A DNA stretch of 45,634 nucleotides from Corallococcus sicarius (GCF_003611735.1 NZ_RAWG01000040.1:1-45634), one strand, 5' to 3'. Shown: positions 34,015 through 42,744, numbered from the stretch's first letter. The notes: generated by a model not told the origin, from the letters alone. Made by a program: numbers and translations.

Positions 34015-34386
34015 CTAGAGGACGGTCGGCGGCCGCTTGTACGCCTTGAACGTCACCCGCGTGAGCATTCCGCTGACCACCAGGGCCAGCGCGATGCCCA
34101 TCATGCGCACATTCCAGGAGTGGCCCAGGATGATGAGCCCGAGCGCGAGCAGGCCCACGGCCACCGCGCCCACCACCGTGAGCGTCTGGGAGCGCGAGTC
34201 CTTGTGGGCCTGGGGCCTGCGCGCCTGGGCGAGCGCCGGCAGCGAGGACGCCTTGCGCCACTTCTCCGTGCCGTCCTCGCGGACCTCGTCGTCGGGGTCC
34301 ACCAGGCCCTGCACGTAGGCCCGCTCGATGTCTCCCAGCGAGGGGAACATCAGCTCTCCGTCAGGGCTGCGCACGCGGTACGCCAT
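34015..34386 (-). CDS. small two-helix membrane protein with GYF_2-like N-terminus
   Basis: A 123-residue protein starting at ATG 34386. Residues 1-52 (VRSPDGELMFPSLGDIERA, DPDDEVREDGTEKWRKASSLPAL) resemble the DUF4339/GYF_2 domain found at the cytoplasmic end of small membrane proteins. After a basic linker come two hydrophobic helices at about 68-87 and 91-109, and a short basic tail. It lies 46 bases downstream of the FAD dehydrogenase and probably shares its transcript. The function is unknown; the first domain is likely a binding module. Confidence 0.75.
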   Translation of the reverse strand: MAYRVRSPDGELMFPSLGDIERAYVQGLVDPDDEVREDGTEKWRKASSLPALAQARRPQAHKDSRSQTLTVVGAVAVGLLALGLIILGHSWNVRMMGIALALVVSGMLTRVTFKAYKRPPTVL

Positions 34387-34432
34387 GGGTTTTCTCCCTC
34401 CCCGGCCACCCTGCCCGGACCGGGAGGGGACC

Positions 34433-36028
34433 TCAAGTCAGCTCGGTGGCAATCTGCTCAGCGATGCGCAGTCCATCAATGGCGGAGGACACGATGCCGC
34501 CCGCGTACCCGCAGCCCTCGCCGGCCGGGTACAGGCCGCGCATGGACACCGACTGCAAGTCATTGCCCCGGGTGATGCGCACCGGGGAGGACGTCCGGCT
34601 CTCGATGCCGATGAGCTTCCCCTCCTCGCTGATGAACCCGCGCATCTTCCGGTCGAACGTGCGCAGCGCCGCCTTGAGCGACTGCGTCAGCCGCTCCGGG
34701 AACAGCTGGTTCAGGTCCGTGTGCGCCAGGCCCGGGCGGTAGCTGGTGTCGCCCGGGTCCTTCTTCACGCGGCCGGCCAGGTAGTCCGGGATGGTCTGCG
34801 CGGGCGCGTAGAAGCGGCCTCCGCCCAGCTTGTAGGCCTCCTGCTCCCAGTGCCGCTGGAACTCCAGGCCCGCGAGCGGACCCCGGAAGCCCTCCCGCTC
34901 GAAGTCGGCCACGGACACCGACACGACGATGCCCGCGTTGGCGAACTTCGCGTTGCGCCGCGAGTTGCTCATGCCGTTGGTGCACTGCAGCCCCTCCTGC
35001 GTGGGCGTGGGCACCACGATGCCGCCGGGGCACATGCAGAACGAGTAGACGCCGCGCACCTCGCCGTCCACGTCCAGGTTCTCCGCCAGCTTGTAGTCCG
35101 CGGGCGGCAGCTTCGCGTGCTTCGCGGCGGCGCCGTACTGGATGCCGTTGATGAGCGACTGCGGGTGCTCCGCGCGGAAGCCCAGCGCGAAGGGCTTGGC
35201 CTCCACGCTCACGCGGCCGTCGGCGGCGAAGCGCTCGTACAGCTCGCGCGCGGAGTTGCCCGGCGCGAGAATCACGCGGTCGCTCTCCAGCGTGCGCCCG
35301 TCCGCCATCTTCACGCCCGCGATGTGGCCGTCGCGGTAGAGCAGGTCGTCCACGCGCTGCTCGAACATCACCTGGCAGCCACCGGCGATGAGTTCGTCGC
35401 GCAGCTTCGCCACCGCGCCGGGCAGCAGGTCCGAGCCGATGTGCGGCTTGCCCTCGATGAGGATGTGGTCCGGCGCCCCGTAGCGCGCGAACGCCTCAAT
35501 CACCTTGCGCACCATGGGGTGGTTGATGCGCGTGGACAGCTTGCCGTCGGTGTACGCGCCCGCGCCGCCCTCGCCGAAGTTCATGTTGCTCTCCGGGTCC
35601 AGCGACCCGTCGCGCATCAGCTTCGCCACGTCCTTGCGGCGCGTCACGACCTCGCGGCCCCGCTCCAGCAGGATGCTGCGCACGCCGCGCTCCAAGAGGC
35701 CCAGCGCGCAGAACAGCCCCGCGGGGCCGGTGCCGATGATGAGCGGCAGCCGCTCCGGCTCCTTCACGCGCGGAAGGGTCTCCGGCGGGGGCGGGGCCTC
35801 GCTGACGTCCGGGGGCAGGCGCGGCGCCTTCCTGCCCGGGGCCAGCTCCACCTCCAGTGTGTAGATGTAGCGCGGGCTGCCCTTCTTGCGCGCATCCAGC
35901 ACCGAGCGCACCACGCGCACGGAGGCGAGGTCACTCCGCGTGACGCCCAGCTTCTCCGCGGCGCGCTGGCCGAGCAGCTCCTCCGGCTCGTCCAGCCACA
36001 GCCCGATGTTGTTCACCCGGTACGCCAT
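34433..36028 (-). CDS. FAD-dependent dehydrogenase (COG2509 type)
   Basis: A 531-residue flavoprotein starting at ATG 36028 behind GAGGAG (MAYRVNNIGLWLDE). An N-terminal extension (1-90) of the kind seen in this family precedes the dinucleotide-binding loop PLIIGTGPAGLFCALGLLERG at about 95-115. Further elements are MNFGEGGAGAYTDGKLSTR, VILAPGNSARELYE, YSFCMCPGGIVVP and a C-terminal flavin-contact region LYPAGEGCGYAGGIVSSAIDG. The substrate is not known for the family. The first gene of its strand run, it has a 331-base upstream gap shared with the divergent small-protein unit. Confidence 0.88.
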   Translation of the reverse strand: MAYRVNNIGLWLDEPEELLGQRAAEKLGVTRSDLASVRVVRSVLDARKKGSPRYIYTLEVELAPGRKAPRLPPDVSEAPPPPETLPRVKEPERLPLIIGTGPAGLFCALGLLERGVRSILLERGREVVTRRKDVAKLMRDGSLDPESNMNFGEGGAGAYTDGKLSTRINHPMVRKVIEAFARYGAPDHILIEGKPHIGSDLLPGAVAKLRDELIAGGCQVMFEQRVDDLLYRDGHIAGVKMADGRTLESDRVILAPGNSARELYERFAADGRVSVEAKPFALGFRAEHPQSLINGIQYGAAAKHAKLPPADYKLAENLDVDGEVRGVYSFCMCPGGIVVPTPTQEGLQCTNGMSNSRRNAKFANAGIVVSVSVADFEREGFRGPLAGLEFQRHWEQEAYKLGGGRFYAPAQTIPDYLAGRVKKDPGDTSYRPGLAHTDLNQLFPERLTQSLKAALRTFDRKMRGFISEEGKLIGIESRTSSPVRITRGNDLQSVSMRGLYPAGEGCGYAGGIVSSAIDGLRIAEQIATELT

Positions 36029-36280
36029 CTTGATTGAGCTCCTCAGTGGGGGCGCGTATGTGCTCCAGCCCCCGCAGGGAATGCAAGCACTTGAAAAGAC
36101 GAGACGCTCATCTGCCAGGAAGGGGGTGGGTGCGTACCCGCTGATGCACCCGGCCCCCGGCTCCGGGCGGCGGGGAGGCTTGAGGTGCGTAACCCCCTTC
36201 GCACCTTCCATTTCCCGTGCCGTCCAGTTTCTGCCCTCAACCCCTGGGGACTGCTGGAGAATCCGTTTGGAAGAGAACGA

Positions 36281-36297
36281 CTGGCACGGGGGTTGAA
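36281..36297 (+). promoter_or_regulatory. near-consensus sigma-54 promoter
   Basis: CTGGCACGGGGGTTGAA matches the -24/-12 consensus YTGGCACGrNNNTTGCW at every fixed base except C to A in the -12 box, with the correct GG-N10-G spacing. Transcription would start near 36308, about 50 bases before the GTG of the small gene. The rest of the 36029-36359 gap shows no other feature I can support. Confidence 0.5.
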
Positions 36298-36359
36298 GCT
36301 GGCAGCCGAGTGATGACGCGGCGCCCGCTGGTACGGCGCCGATTCCGGAGGCAATTCCT

Positions 36360-36563
36360 GTGAGCACCGACCAAAAGGGCACCCGCATCCTCGCGCGCAC
36401 CTTCTTCAATCAGCTGCGCGCAAGCGGTTACACGCCGCACCAGGTCATCGGCATCGCGACGGAGCTGCTGGAGTTGGTCACCACCGACCTGCGGGAGGGC
36501 GACAAGGCCGTTGCCACCCAGCCAACATCGGAGCCTGTACCCGAGTGGCAGCAGCGCGCCTGA
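36360..36563 (+). CDS. small conserved-looking protein of unknown function
   Basis: A 67-residue protein starting at GTG 36360, with GGAGG 8 bases upstream, which makes the start convincing. Residues 1-47 look helical and amphipathic (ILARTFFNQLRASGYTPHQVIGIATELLELVTTDL); the C-terminal 20 are polar and probably unstructured. I do not recognise a family. The pattern TPHQVIGIATELLELV suggests a helical pair that could bind a protein or DNA. It has its own candidate sigma-54 site and ends in hairpins plus an intrinsic terminator, so it seems to form an independent unit. Confidence 0.7.
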   Translation: MSTDQKGTRILARTFFNQLRASGYTPHQVIGIATELLELVTTDLREGDKAVATQPTSEPVPEWQQRA

Positions 36564-36584
36564 GCCATTAGGCTCCGGTGACAG

Positions 36585-36633
36585 ACCCTCGCGGGTGAGC
36601 GGGCTCCGGACCGGTTCCGGGGTCCCCGCCCGC
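36585..36633 (+). ncRNA. structured 3' region with two hairpins after the small gene
   Basis: ACCC-TCGC-GGGT (36585-36596) is followed by a longer stem: GCGGGC (36599-36604) pairs with GCCCGC (36628-36633), and inside it GGACC (36608-36612) pairs with GGTCC (36621-36625). With the terminator downstream this makes three consecutive stems. It could be a processed small RNA, a structured 3' UTR or simply stabilising stems; no known RNA family is recognised. Confidence 0.4.
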
Positions 36634-36650
36634 AAGGTGGAGGAAGCGAA

Positions 36651-36670
36651 CCGGCGGCCGCCGGTTTTTT
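36651..36670 (+). terminator. intrinsic terminator of the small-protein unit
   Basis: CCGGCGGCCGCCGG is a fully self-complementary GC stem region, extended by flanking AA/TT, and is followed directly by TTTTTT (36665-36670). The T-run is only on the plus-strand side, so it terminates the small-protein transcript and not the facing kinase gene. Confidence 0.85.
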
Positions 36671-36727
36671 GTTGTCCCCTGCTTCCGATGTCGCGGTGGC
36701 CTCCAGGGGCTTCGACGCGCCGGGCCT

Positions 36728-37372
36728 TCAGGGCTGGGGGTGGCGCCTGCGCTCGCGGGCGGCCGCGCCGGCGATGAAGAGCAGCGCGGCGGTGAGCACG
36801 GTGAAGACGAGGCTCGCGGAGGTGGGCGCCGTCAGCGCGAGCAGCCCGCAGCCCGCGAGGAACGCGAGCACGTCGACGACGACGGGCCGGGGCTGGGGCA
36901 GCACGAGGATGGTGGCGCACCCGGCCAGGGGCAGGCCCAGCGCGACCTGCCGGAAGATGGCGTCGGTGCTGGTGCGCACCGTCTCCCAGTAGTTCACGAG
37001 GATGGCGGCGAAGATGACCACCGTGCCTCCGGCGAGCACGAGCACGCCCGCGGCGGCCGCGTCCTTGGTGAGCCGGGCCTTCTCGTCGAACTGCTGCACG
37101 GCCAGGTCCACCAGTTGCTCCAGCGCGCTGTTGAGGATCTCCGCGAAGAAGATGAGCAGCACGCAGAAGATGAGCGTCACCTTCTCCGCGAGCCCCAGCG
37201 GGATGCCGCTGCCCACCAGCCCCACGAGCACGCCGGAGATGAGGTGGATGCGCATGTTGCGCTGCCAGGCGACGGTGTGGATGAGCCCCGCCCACGCGTG
37301 ACCGAACGAGGCGAACAGCCCGTTGCTGCGGCGGGAGGGGAACTGGGGACGGGAGGGTGCAGGAACGGTCAT
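36728..37372 (-). CDS. dgkA: diacylglycerol kinase family membrane protein, extended
   Basis: A 214-residue inner-membrane protein starting at ATG 37372 (MTVPAPSRP). The N-terminal half carries the DgkA/undecaprenol kinase pattern: FGHAWAGLIHTVAWQRNMRIH, then FFAEILNSALEQLVDL with the catalytic-type Glu residues (about 78 and 85), and KARLTKDAAAAGVLV. Such enzymes phosphorylate diacylglycerol or undecaprenol with ATP. The C-terminal half adds roughly three further hydrophobic segments (about 130-205) that standard 120-residue members do not have. Divergent from the amidase gene, which also acts in the envelope. Confidence 0.9.
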   Translation of the reverse strand: MTVPAPSRPQFPSRRSNGLFASFGHAWAGLIHTVAWQRNMRIHLISGVLVGLVGSGIPLGLAEKVTLIFCVLLIFFAEILNSALEQLVDLAVQQFDEKARLTKDAAAAGVLVLAGGTVVIFAAILVNYWETVRTSTDAIFRQVALGLPLAGCATILVLPQPRPVVVDVLAFLAGCGLLALTAPTSASLVFTVLTAALLFIAGAAARERRRHPQP

Positions 37373-37449
37373 CGGAGAGTGAAGGGTGCGGCAGGCTAGC
37401 ACCCGCGGGTTCGATTGCCGCGTCTGTGTGAACAGGTAAGGTCGGCCGC

Positions 37450-40335
37450 GTGATGCGAACGTCCTTGTCGTCCTGGCCGCGCGTGCTGGCGCTGGCCCTG
37501 TGGTGCACCGGTGTCCTCGCGCATGCGCAGGAGACCCCTACAAGCTTTGAAGGAGATGACCTGGGCCTGGAGCCCCCCGGTGTCCAGTATCTCCCAGCCC
37601 CGGGCCCGCGAGCCCACGAGCAGCACCGGCTGTCCGCCTCTGAACCTCCCGTGGTGCGCCGCGAGGCCCGAGGCCCGGCGAGGGGCGTGAAGGCGGCCGG
37701 CGTGCCGCAGACGCGCCTGGGCGAGGGCGCGCTCTCTGGCAAGGTCATCTACCTGAGCCCCGGGCACGGCTTCTACCGCGACAGCGGGCTGAAGCGCTGG
37801 GCCACGCAGCGGCCCAACACCTGGGGCGTGGTGGAGGACTTCATCTCCGTGGAGGTGGTGTCCCAGGAGCTGCTGCCCCAGCTCGTGGCCGCCGGGGCCA
37901 CGGTGGTGCCGGTGCGTGAGACGGACCTGAACCCGCTCATCGCCACCGTGGATGACCTGGAGACGGGCTACACGCAGGGCGGGGACCTCGGGCGCTTCCA
38001 CCCCTCCGAACAGAAGGGCTGGAGCGCCCCGCCCGTGCCCATGGGCAACAGCGTGGAGCCGTTCTCGGTGGGCACCACGCGCACGCTGGACACGGCGGCC
38101 ACCGTCACCGCGAGCGCCACGTGGACCCCCAACGTGCCGGCGGACGCGGCGTACCACGTCTACGTCTCGTACGGCTCGGACCCCACGCGCGCGACGGACG
38201 CGCACTACGTGGTGAAGCACGCGGGAGGGGAGAGCCACTTCCGGGTGAACCAGCGCCGCCACGGTGGAACGTGGGTGCTGCTGGGCCGCTTCTACTTCAA
38301 GGCCGGGAAGCACCCGGACTCGGGCGCGGTGGTGCTCCAGAACGACTCCGCGGCGGGCGCGGGCGCGACGCTGTCGGTGGACGCGGTGCGGCTGGGCGGC
38401 GGCCGGGGCCTGATGGGAGACGCGGCGCAGGGGCCGCTGCCGCGTCCGCGCTTCGAGGAGAGCGCGCGCTACCACGTGCAGTACAGCGGGGCGCCCTTCA
38501 GCGTGTACGCGCCGACGGGGGCCAACGCGCTCTCCAACGAGCGCACCGCGGACGTGCAGTCCCGCCCGCGCTTCGCCGCGTGGCTGCACGAGGAGGGCGA
38601 GGACGCCGTCTACGTGGCCTGGCACACCAACGCGTCCACGTCCGGCAACGTGATGGGCACGGAGGCGTACGTCTACGGGCCGCACCCGGTGGACGGCACG
38701 CTCAACTTCACCGGCGTGAAGGACAGCGACGTGATGGCGCGGGCGCTGCTTGCGCAGATTGAAAAGGACTTCAAGCGCGAGGTGGATCCGAACTGGCGGG
38801 TGCGCGGCCTGCGCTCGGGGAACCTGGGCGAGGTGAACCCCACGCACAACCCGGAGATGCCCAGCGTGCTCCTGGAGATGGGCTACCACGACAACACGAC
38901 GGACGCGGGCAGGCTCAAGGAGCCGCGCCTGCGCCACGTGGCCGCGCGCGCCATCGTGCAGGGCCTCATCAAGTACTTCGCGGCCCGCGACGGCGTGGCG
39001 GTGCACCTGCCCCCGGAGGCGCCGGGCGCGGTGCTGGCGCGCAACGCGACGCCGCCGGGAGCGGTGGAGGTGAAGTGGGCAGCGCCGCCGCTGGTCGCAT
39101 CCGAGGAGGGCCGCGACGCCCCGACGGGCTACCGCCTCTACCAGAGCGCGGACGGGCTGGGCTGGGATGAGGGCACCCCGGTGCAGAGCACCGAGGCCAC
39201 CGTCACGCTGGCCGCCGGCACGCTGCGCTACTTCCGCGTCGCCGCGGTGAACGCGGGCGGCGAGTCGTTCCCGTCCGCCACCGTGGGCGTGCGCGTCGGA
39301 GCGGCGCCCCCGGTGCTGCTCGTCAATGCGTACGAGCGGCTGGACGCCACGGTGGCCTGCGGCGAGACCCTGAATCCCTATGATCTGGACGCCCCGCTGC
39401 GCGTCTACCTGGAGGCGATGAACGACGGCAGCTACCTGCGCCAGCACGGCGCGGCGTTCGCAGCGTCGGCGCTGCCCTTCGACAGCGCGACCGGCACCGC
39501 GGTGGCTGCGGGGCTGGTGGTGCCCGGTGGCTACCGGCTGGTGGACTGGTCCGCTGGACGCGGAGGCGTGGGCGGCGCGGGTCTGTCCCGGGCGGAGCAG
39601 GATGCCCTGCGCGCGTTCGTCACCGGGGGCGGAAATCTCATGCTGTCGGGCGGTCGCACCGTGTCCACGCTCGCCAGTGGCAGCGCGGAGGACAAGCTCT
39701 TCCTCGCGGACATCCTGCGGGCGTCCACCGCCGTGGGGACGCCGCTCTTCCAGGTGGAGGGCTCGGCGGGTGGCTTCCTCTCGGGCCTGCCCGCCACGCC
39801 GCTGGACGACGGGACGCTCGGGGGCTATCCCGTCGGCGTCATCGACCTGCTCGCGGCGACGGGGGGCGGCGCGGAGGTGCTGCGCCTTCCCGGCACGACG
39901 TCCAGCACGGGCGTGGTGTCCGGGACGGGGCCCTCGGGGCAGGTGCTGGTGCTGGGCTTCCCCTTCGAGGGCCTGGCCTCGAACCAGGCGCGGTCGCGGC
40001 TGGTGGGCGCGTTCCTGGTGAAGACAGAGCTGCTCATGCAGGCGCCGCCCCTGCCCGACGCAGACGTGACGCCCCCGGTGAGCCCCCGGCCGCTGACGTC
40101 GTGCGTGGCGGTGCGGGAGCGCAACCCGCATCCGCCCGTGGATCCCCCGCCGGTGGACCCTCCGCCGCAGCCGAAGGTCGTCCAGGTGATGCCGGACCTG
40201 TATTACGGCAAAGCGGACACCGGCTGCGGCTGCGGGGCGGGGGAAGCGGGAACGGCCTCCGCGCTCTGGGTGTTGGTCGGGGTGATTGTTCAGCTCCGAC
40301 GTTCTCGCTCGAGAGCGGCCCACGCGAAGCGTTGA
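37450..40335 (+). CDS. secreted N-acetylmuramoyl-L-alanine amidase with golvesin-like insertion and MYXO-CTERM-like tail
   Basis: A 961-residue exported peptidoglycan hydrolase. The signal peptide ends AHAQ at about 27. The Amidase_3 fold is split: its first part (95-165) has YLSPGHG (H106) and E129; a golvesin/xanthan-lyase-like beta domain is inserted at about 205-335; the fold resumes with AWHTNAS (H392) and SVLLEMGYHDN (E476). All zinc and catalytic residues are therefore present. An FN3 domain (about 515-620) and a Rossmann-like region of unknown role (about 620-865) follow. The end has a Pro-rich spacer, CGCG at about 926-929, a hydrophobic helix (935-949) and RRSRSR, the layout of MYXO-CTERM sorting signals. 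GTG 37450 fits the AAGG site; ATG 37453 is the alternative. Confidence 0.9.
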   Translation: MMRTSLSSWPRVLALALWCTGVLAHAQETPTSFEGDDLGLEPPGVQYLPAPGPRAHEQHRLSASEPPVVRREARGPARGVKAAGVPQTRLGEGALSGKVIYLSPGHGFYRDSGLKRWATQRPNTWGVVEDFISVEVVSQELLPQLVAAGATVVPVRETDLNPLIATVDDLETGYTQGGDLGRFHPSEQKGWSAPPVPMGNSVEPFSVGTTRTLDTAATVTASATWTPNVPADAAYHVYVSYGSDPTRATDAHYVVKHAGGESHFRVNQRRHGGTWVLLGRFYFKAGKHPDSGAVVLQNDSAAGAGATLSVDAVRLGGGRGLMGDAAQGPLPRPRFEESARYHVQYSGAPFSVYAPTGANALSNERTADVQSRPRFAAWLHEEGEDAVYVAWHTNASTSGNVMGTEAYVYGPHPVDGTLNFTGVKDSDVMARALLAQIEKDFKREVDPNWRVRGLRSGNLGEVNPTHNPEMPSVLLEMGYHDNTTDAGRLKEPRLRHVAARAIVQGLIKYFAARDGVAVHLPPEAPGAVLARNATPPGAVEVKWAAPPLVASEEGRDAPTGYRLYQSADGLGWDEGTPVQSTEATVTLAAGTLRYFRVAAVNAGGESFPSATVGVRVGAAPPVLLVNAYERLDATVACGETLNPYDLDAPLRVYLEAMNDGSYLRQHGAAFAASALPFDSATGTAVAAGLVVPGGYRLVDWSAGRGGVGGAGLSRAEQDALRAFVTGGGNLMLSGGRTVSTLASGSAEDKLFLADILRASTAVGTPLFQVEGSAGGFLSGLPATPLDDGTLGGYPVGVIDLLAATGGGAEVLRLPGTTSSTGVVSGTGPSGQVLVLGFPFEGLASNQARSRLVGAFLVKTELLMQAPPLPDADVTPPVSPRPLTSCVAVRERNPHPPVDPPPVDPPPQPKVVQVMPDLYYGKADTGCGCGAGEAGTASALWVLVGVIVQLRRSRSRAAHAKR

Positions 40336-40389
40336 CTCGGCGGGGGCGCCTGCCTACGGTCGCCCGCCTTCTTTACGAGACTCATGACG

Positions 40390-40408
40390 GTGGGCCGTGA
40401 AGGCCCAC
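40390..40408 (+). promoter_or_regulatory. hairpin in the gap leader
   Basis: GTGGGCC-GTGAA-GGCCCAC is a perfect 7-bp stem with a 5-base loop, ending 9 bases before the AAGGAG ribosome site of gap. It may stabilise the glycolytic message or mark the end of the amidase transcript; no U-run follows. Confidence 0.5.
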
Positions 40409-40434
40409 TCCTACTTCAAGGAGATACGGACATC

Positions 40435-41445
40435 ATGGCCACCAAGATCGCCATCAACGGCTTCGGACGCATCGGTCGCTGCATCCTGCGCGCCGCGCTC
40501 AGCCGCAAGGAAGACCTCGAGATCGTCGCCATCAACGACCTCGACAAGCCGTCGGCGCTGGCCCACCTCTTCAAGTACGACTCCGTGCACCGCACGTGGC
40601 CGGGCGAGGTGAAGGCCACGGACAAGGGCATCGTGGTGGATGGCCGGGAGATCGCCGTCACCGCGGAGAAGGACCCCACGGCGCTGCCCTGGAAGTCCAT
40701 GAACGTGGACGTGGTGCTGGAGTGCACCGGCCGCTTCACCGGCCGCGAGGGCGCCGAGAAGCACCTCAAGGCGGGCGCGCGCAAGGTGCTCATCTCCGCG
40801 CCGGCCAAGGGCCCGGACATGACCCTCGCGTTCGGCATCAACCATGAGCAGTACGACCCGTCCAAGCACCACATCGTGTCCAACGCGTCGTGCACCACCA
40901 ACTGCCTGGCGCCCATCGCCAAGGTGCTGGTGGACAACTTCGGCATCGAGCACGGCCTGATGACGACGGTGCACAGCTACACCAACGACCAGCGCATCCT
41001 GGACCTCACCCACGAGGACATGCGCCGTGCCCGCGCCGCCGCGCTCTCCATGATCCCCACCAGCACCGGCGCCGCGAAGGCCATCGGTGAGGTCATCCCG
41101 GCGCTCAAGGGCAAGATGCACGGCCTGGCCGTGCGCGTGCCCACTCCGAACGTGTCGCTGGTGGACCTCACGGTGAACACCACCAAGAAGGTCACCGCGG
41201 AGGCGGTCATCGAGGCGTACCGCAAGGCCGCCGCCGGTCCGCTCAAGGGCGTGCTGGAGTTCAGCGACGCGCAGACGGTGTCGGTGGACTACAACGGCAA
41301 CCCGCACTCGGCCATCTTCGACTCCACCAACTGCTTCGTGATGGGCGACAACATGCTCAAGGTCATGGCCTGGTACGACAACGAGTGGGGCTTCTCCAAC
41401 CGCATGGTCGACACGGCGAAGTACCTCGTGTCGAAGGGCCTGTAG
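40435..41445 (+). CDS. gap: glyceraldehyde-3-phosphate dehydrogenase
   Basis: A 336-residue NAD-dependent glycolytic enzyme, type I. The start is ATG 40435 behind AAGGAGATA; the longer frame from 40384 lacks this site. NAD-binding INGFGRIGR opens the protein. The catalytic Cys is C153 in SNASCTTNCLAP, and the base His lies in VHSYTNDQ. AMIPTSTGAAKA-type sequence (SMIPTSTGAAKAIGEV) and WYDNEWGFSNRM close the active site. It starts the gap-pgk-tpiA run that covers three successive steps of lower glycolysis and triose interconversion. Confidence 0.98.
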   Translation: MATKIAINGFGRIGRCILRAALSRKEDLEIVAINDLDKPSALAHLFKYDSVHRTWPGEVKATDKGIVVDGREIAVTAEKDPTALPWKSMNVDVVLECTGRFTGREGAEKHLKAGARKVLISAPAKGPDMTLAFGINHEQYDPSKHHIVSNASCTTNCLAPIAKVLVDNFGIEHGLMTTVHSYTNDQRILDLTHEDMRRARAAALSMIPTSTGAAKAIGEVIPALKGKMHGLAVRVPTPNVSLVDLTVNTTKKVTAEAVIEAYRKAAAGPLKGVLEFSDAQTVSVDYNGNPHSAIFDSTNCFVMGDNMLKVMAWYDNEWGFSNRMVDTAKYLVSKGL

Positions 41446-41523
41446 TCCTTCGTTTCTTCAAGGACGCAGGCACGCATTCCGGCACCGTTGGGCTGACCGA
41501 GACAGGGCAAGGGGCACCAAAAG

Positions 41524-42714
41524 ATGATCCGCTACATCGATGACCTGCAGTTGACCGGCAAGCGCGTCTTCATCCGCGTGGACTTCAACGTCCCCATGGA
41601 CGGCCGCCGCATCACCGACGACACCCGCATCCGCGAAGCGCTGCCGACCATCAAGCGCGCGCTGGAGATGGGCGGCAAGGTCATCCTGGCGTCCCACCTC
41701 GGTCGGCCCAAGGGCCCGGACCCCAAGCTGTCGCTGGAGCCCGTCGCCGCGAAGCTCGTGGGGCTGCTCGGCGGCAAGCACGAGGTCATCCTCACGGATG
41801 ACAGCGTGGGCGACGGCGTGAAGAAGCAGGTGAAGGAGCTGAAGGAGGGGCAGGTCGTCCTCCTGGAGAACCTGCGCTTCCACAAGGAGGAGGAGGCGAA
41901 CGACGAGGCCTTCTCGCGCGAGCTGGCGGCGCTGGCGGACGTCTACGTCAACGACGCGTTCGGCACCGCGCACCGCGCGCACGCGTCGACGGCCGGCATG
42001 GTGCCCTTCGTGAAGGAGAAGGCCGCCGGCTTCCTGATGAAGAAGGAGATCGAGTACCTGGGCAAGGTGCTCAAGAACCCGGAGAAGCCCTTCGTGGCCA
42101 TCCTGGGCGGCTCCAAGGTGAGCGACAAGATCAAGGTCATCGAGAGCTTGCTGCCCAAGGTGGACGCGCTGCTCGTGGGCGGCGCGATGGCGTACACCTT
42201 CCTCAAGGCGCAGGGCATTGAAGTGGGCAAGAGCCGGGTGGAGGAGGGCGACAAGCTGGCCCTCGCCGCCAAGCTGCTGGACACGGCGAAGCGGCTGAAG
42301 ACGCCGCTGGTGCTGCCCATCGACCACATCGTGGGCACGGAGCCGTCGGAGAAGAGCATCGCGAAGGAGACGCCGGACCAGGTCATCCCGCCGGACATGA
42401 TGGGCCTGGACATCGGGCCCAAGACGCGCGCGATGTTCACGCAGCGCATCCGCGACGCGAAGACGGTGGTGTGGAACGGGCCCGTGGGCCTCTTCGAGGT
42501 CTCCAAGTTCGCGGAGGGCACGCGGTCGGTGGCCGCGGCCATGTCCATCAACACGCAGGCCACGACGGTCATCGGCGGTGGCGACAGCGCCGCGGCGGTG
42601 GAGCAGATGGGCTACGCGGACAAGATGAGCCACGTGTCCACGGGTGGCGGCGCGTCGCTGGAGTTCCTGGAGGGCCGGGAGCTGCCCGGCATCAAGGCGC
42701 TGGAAACCAAGTAG
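41524..42714 (+). CDS. pgk: phosphoglycerate kinase
   Basis: A 396-residue two-domain kinase that transfers phosphate from 1,3-bisphosphoglycerate to ADP. The start is ATG 41524 (MIRYIDDLQLTGKRVFIRVDFNVPMDG), with AAGGGGCACC upstream. Substrate-binding elements include ASHLGRPKGPD, LLENLRFHKEE and NDAFGTAHRAHAST; the nucleotide domain has LGGSKVSDKI, WNGPVGLFE and GGGDSAAAVE with TGGGASLEFLEG. It lies 78 bases after gap and 30 before tpiA, all co-directional. Confidence 0.98.
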   Translation: MIRYIDDLQLTGKRVFIRVDFNVPMDGRRITDDTRIREALPTIKRALEMGGKVILASHLGRPKGPDPKLSLEPVAAKLVGLLGGKHEVILTDDSVGDGVKKQVKELKEGQVVLLENLRFHKEEEANDEAFSRELAALADVYVNDAFGTAHRAHASTAGMVPFVKEKAAGFLMKKEIEYLGKVLKNPEKPFVAILGGSKVSDKIKVIESLLPKVDALLVGGAMAYTFLKAQGIEVGKSRVEEGDKLALAAKLLDTAKRLKTPLVLPIDHIVGTEPSEKSIAKETPDQVIPPDMMGLDIGPKTRAMFTQRIRDAKTVVWNGPVGLFEVSKFAEGTRSVAAAMSINTQATTVIGGGDSAAAVEQMGYADKMSHVSTGGGASLEFLEGRELPGIKALETK

Positions 42715-42744
42715 GTCAACGCGCGGTACCTCGGGGGAGACACC

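Noticed and set aside
37396-40323. 975-residue minus-strand open frame opposite the amidase gene
   Set aside because: Antisense shadow of a gene with intact catalytic residues, signal peptide and sorting tail; composition is dominated by Arg, His and Ala.
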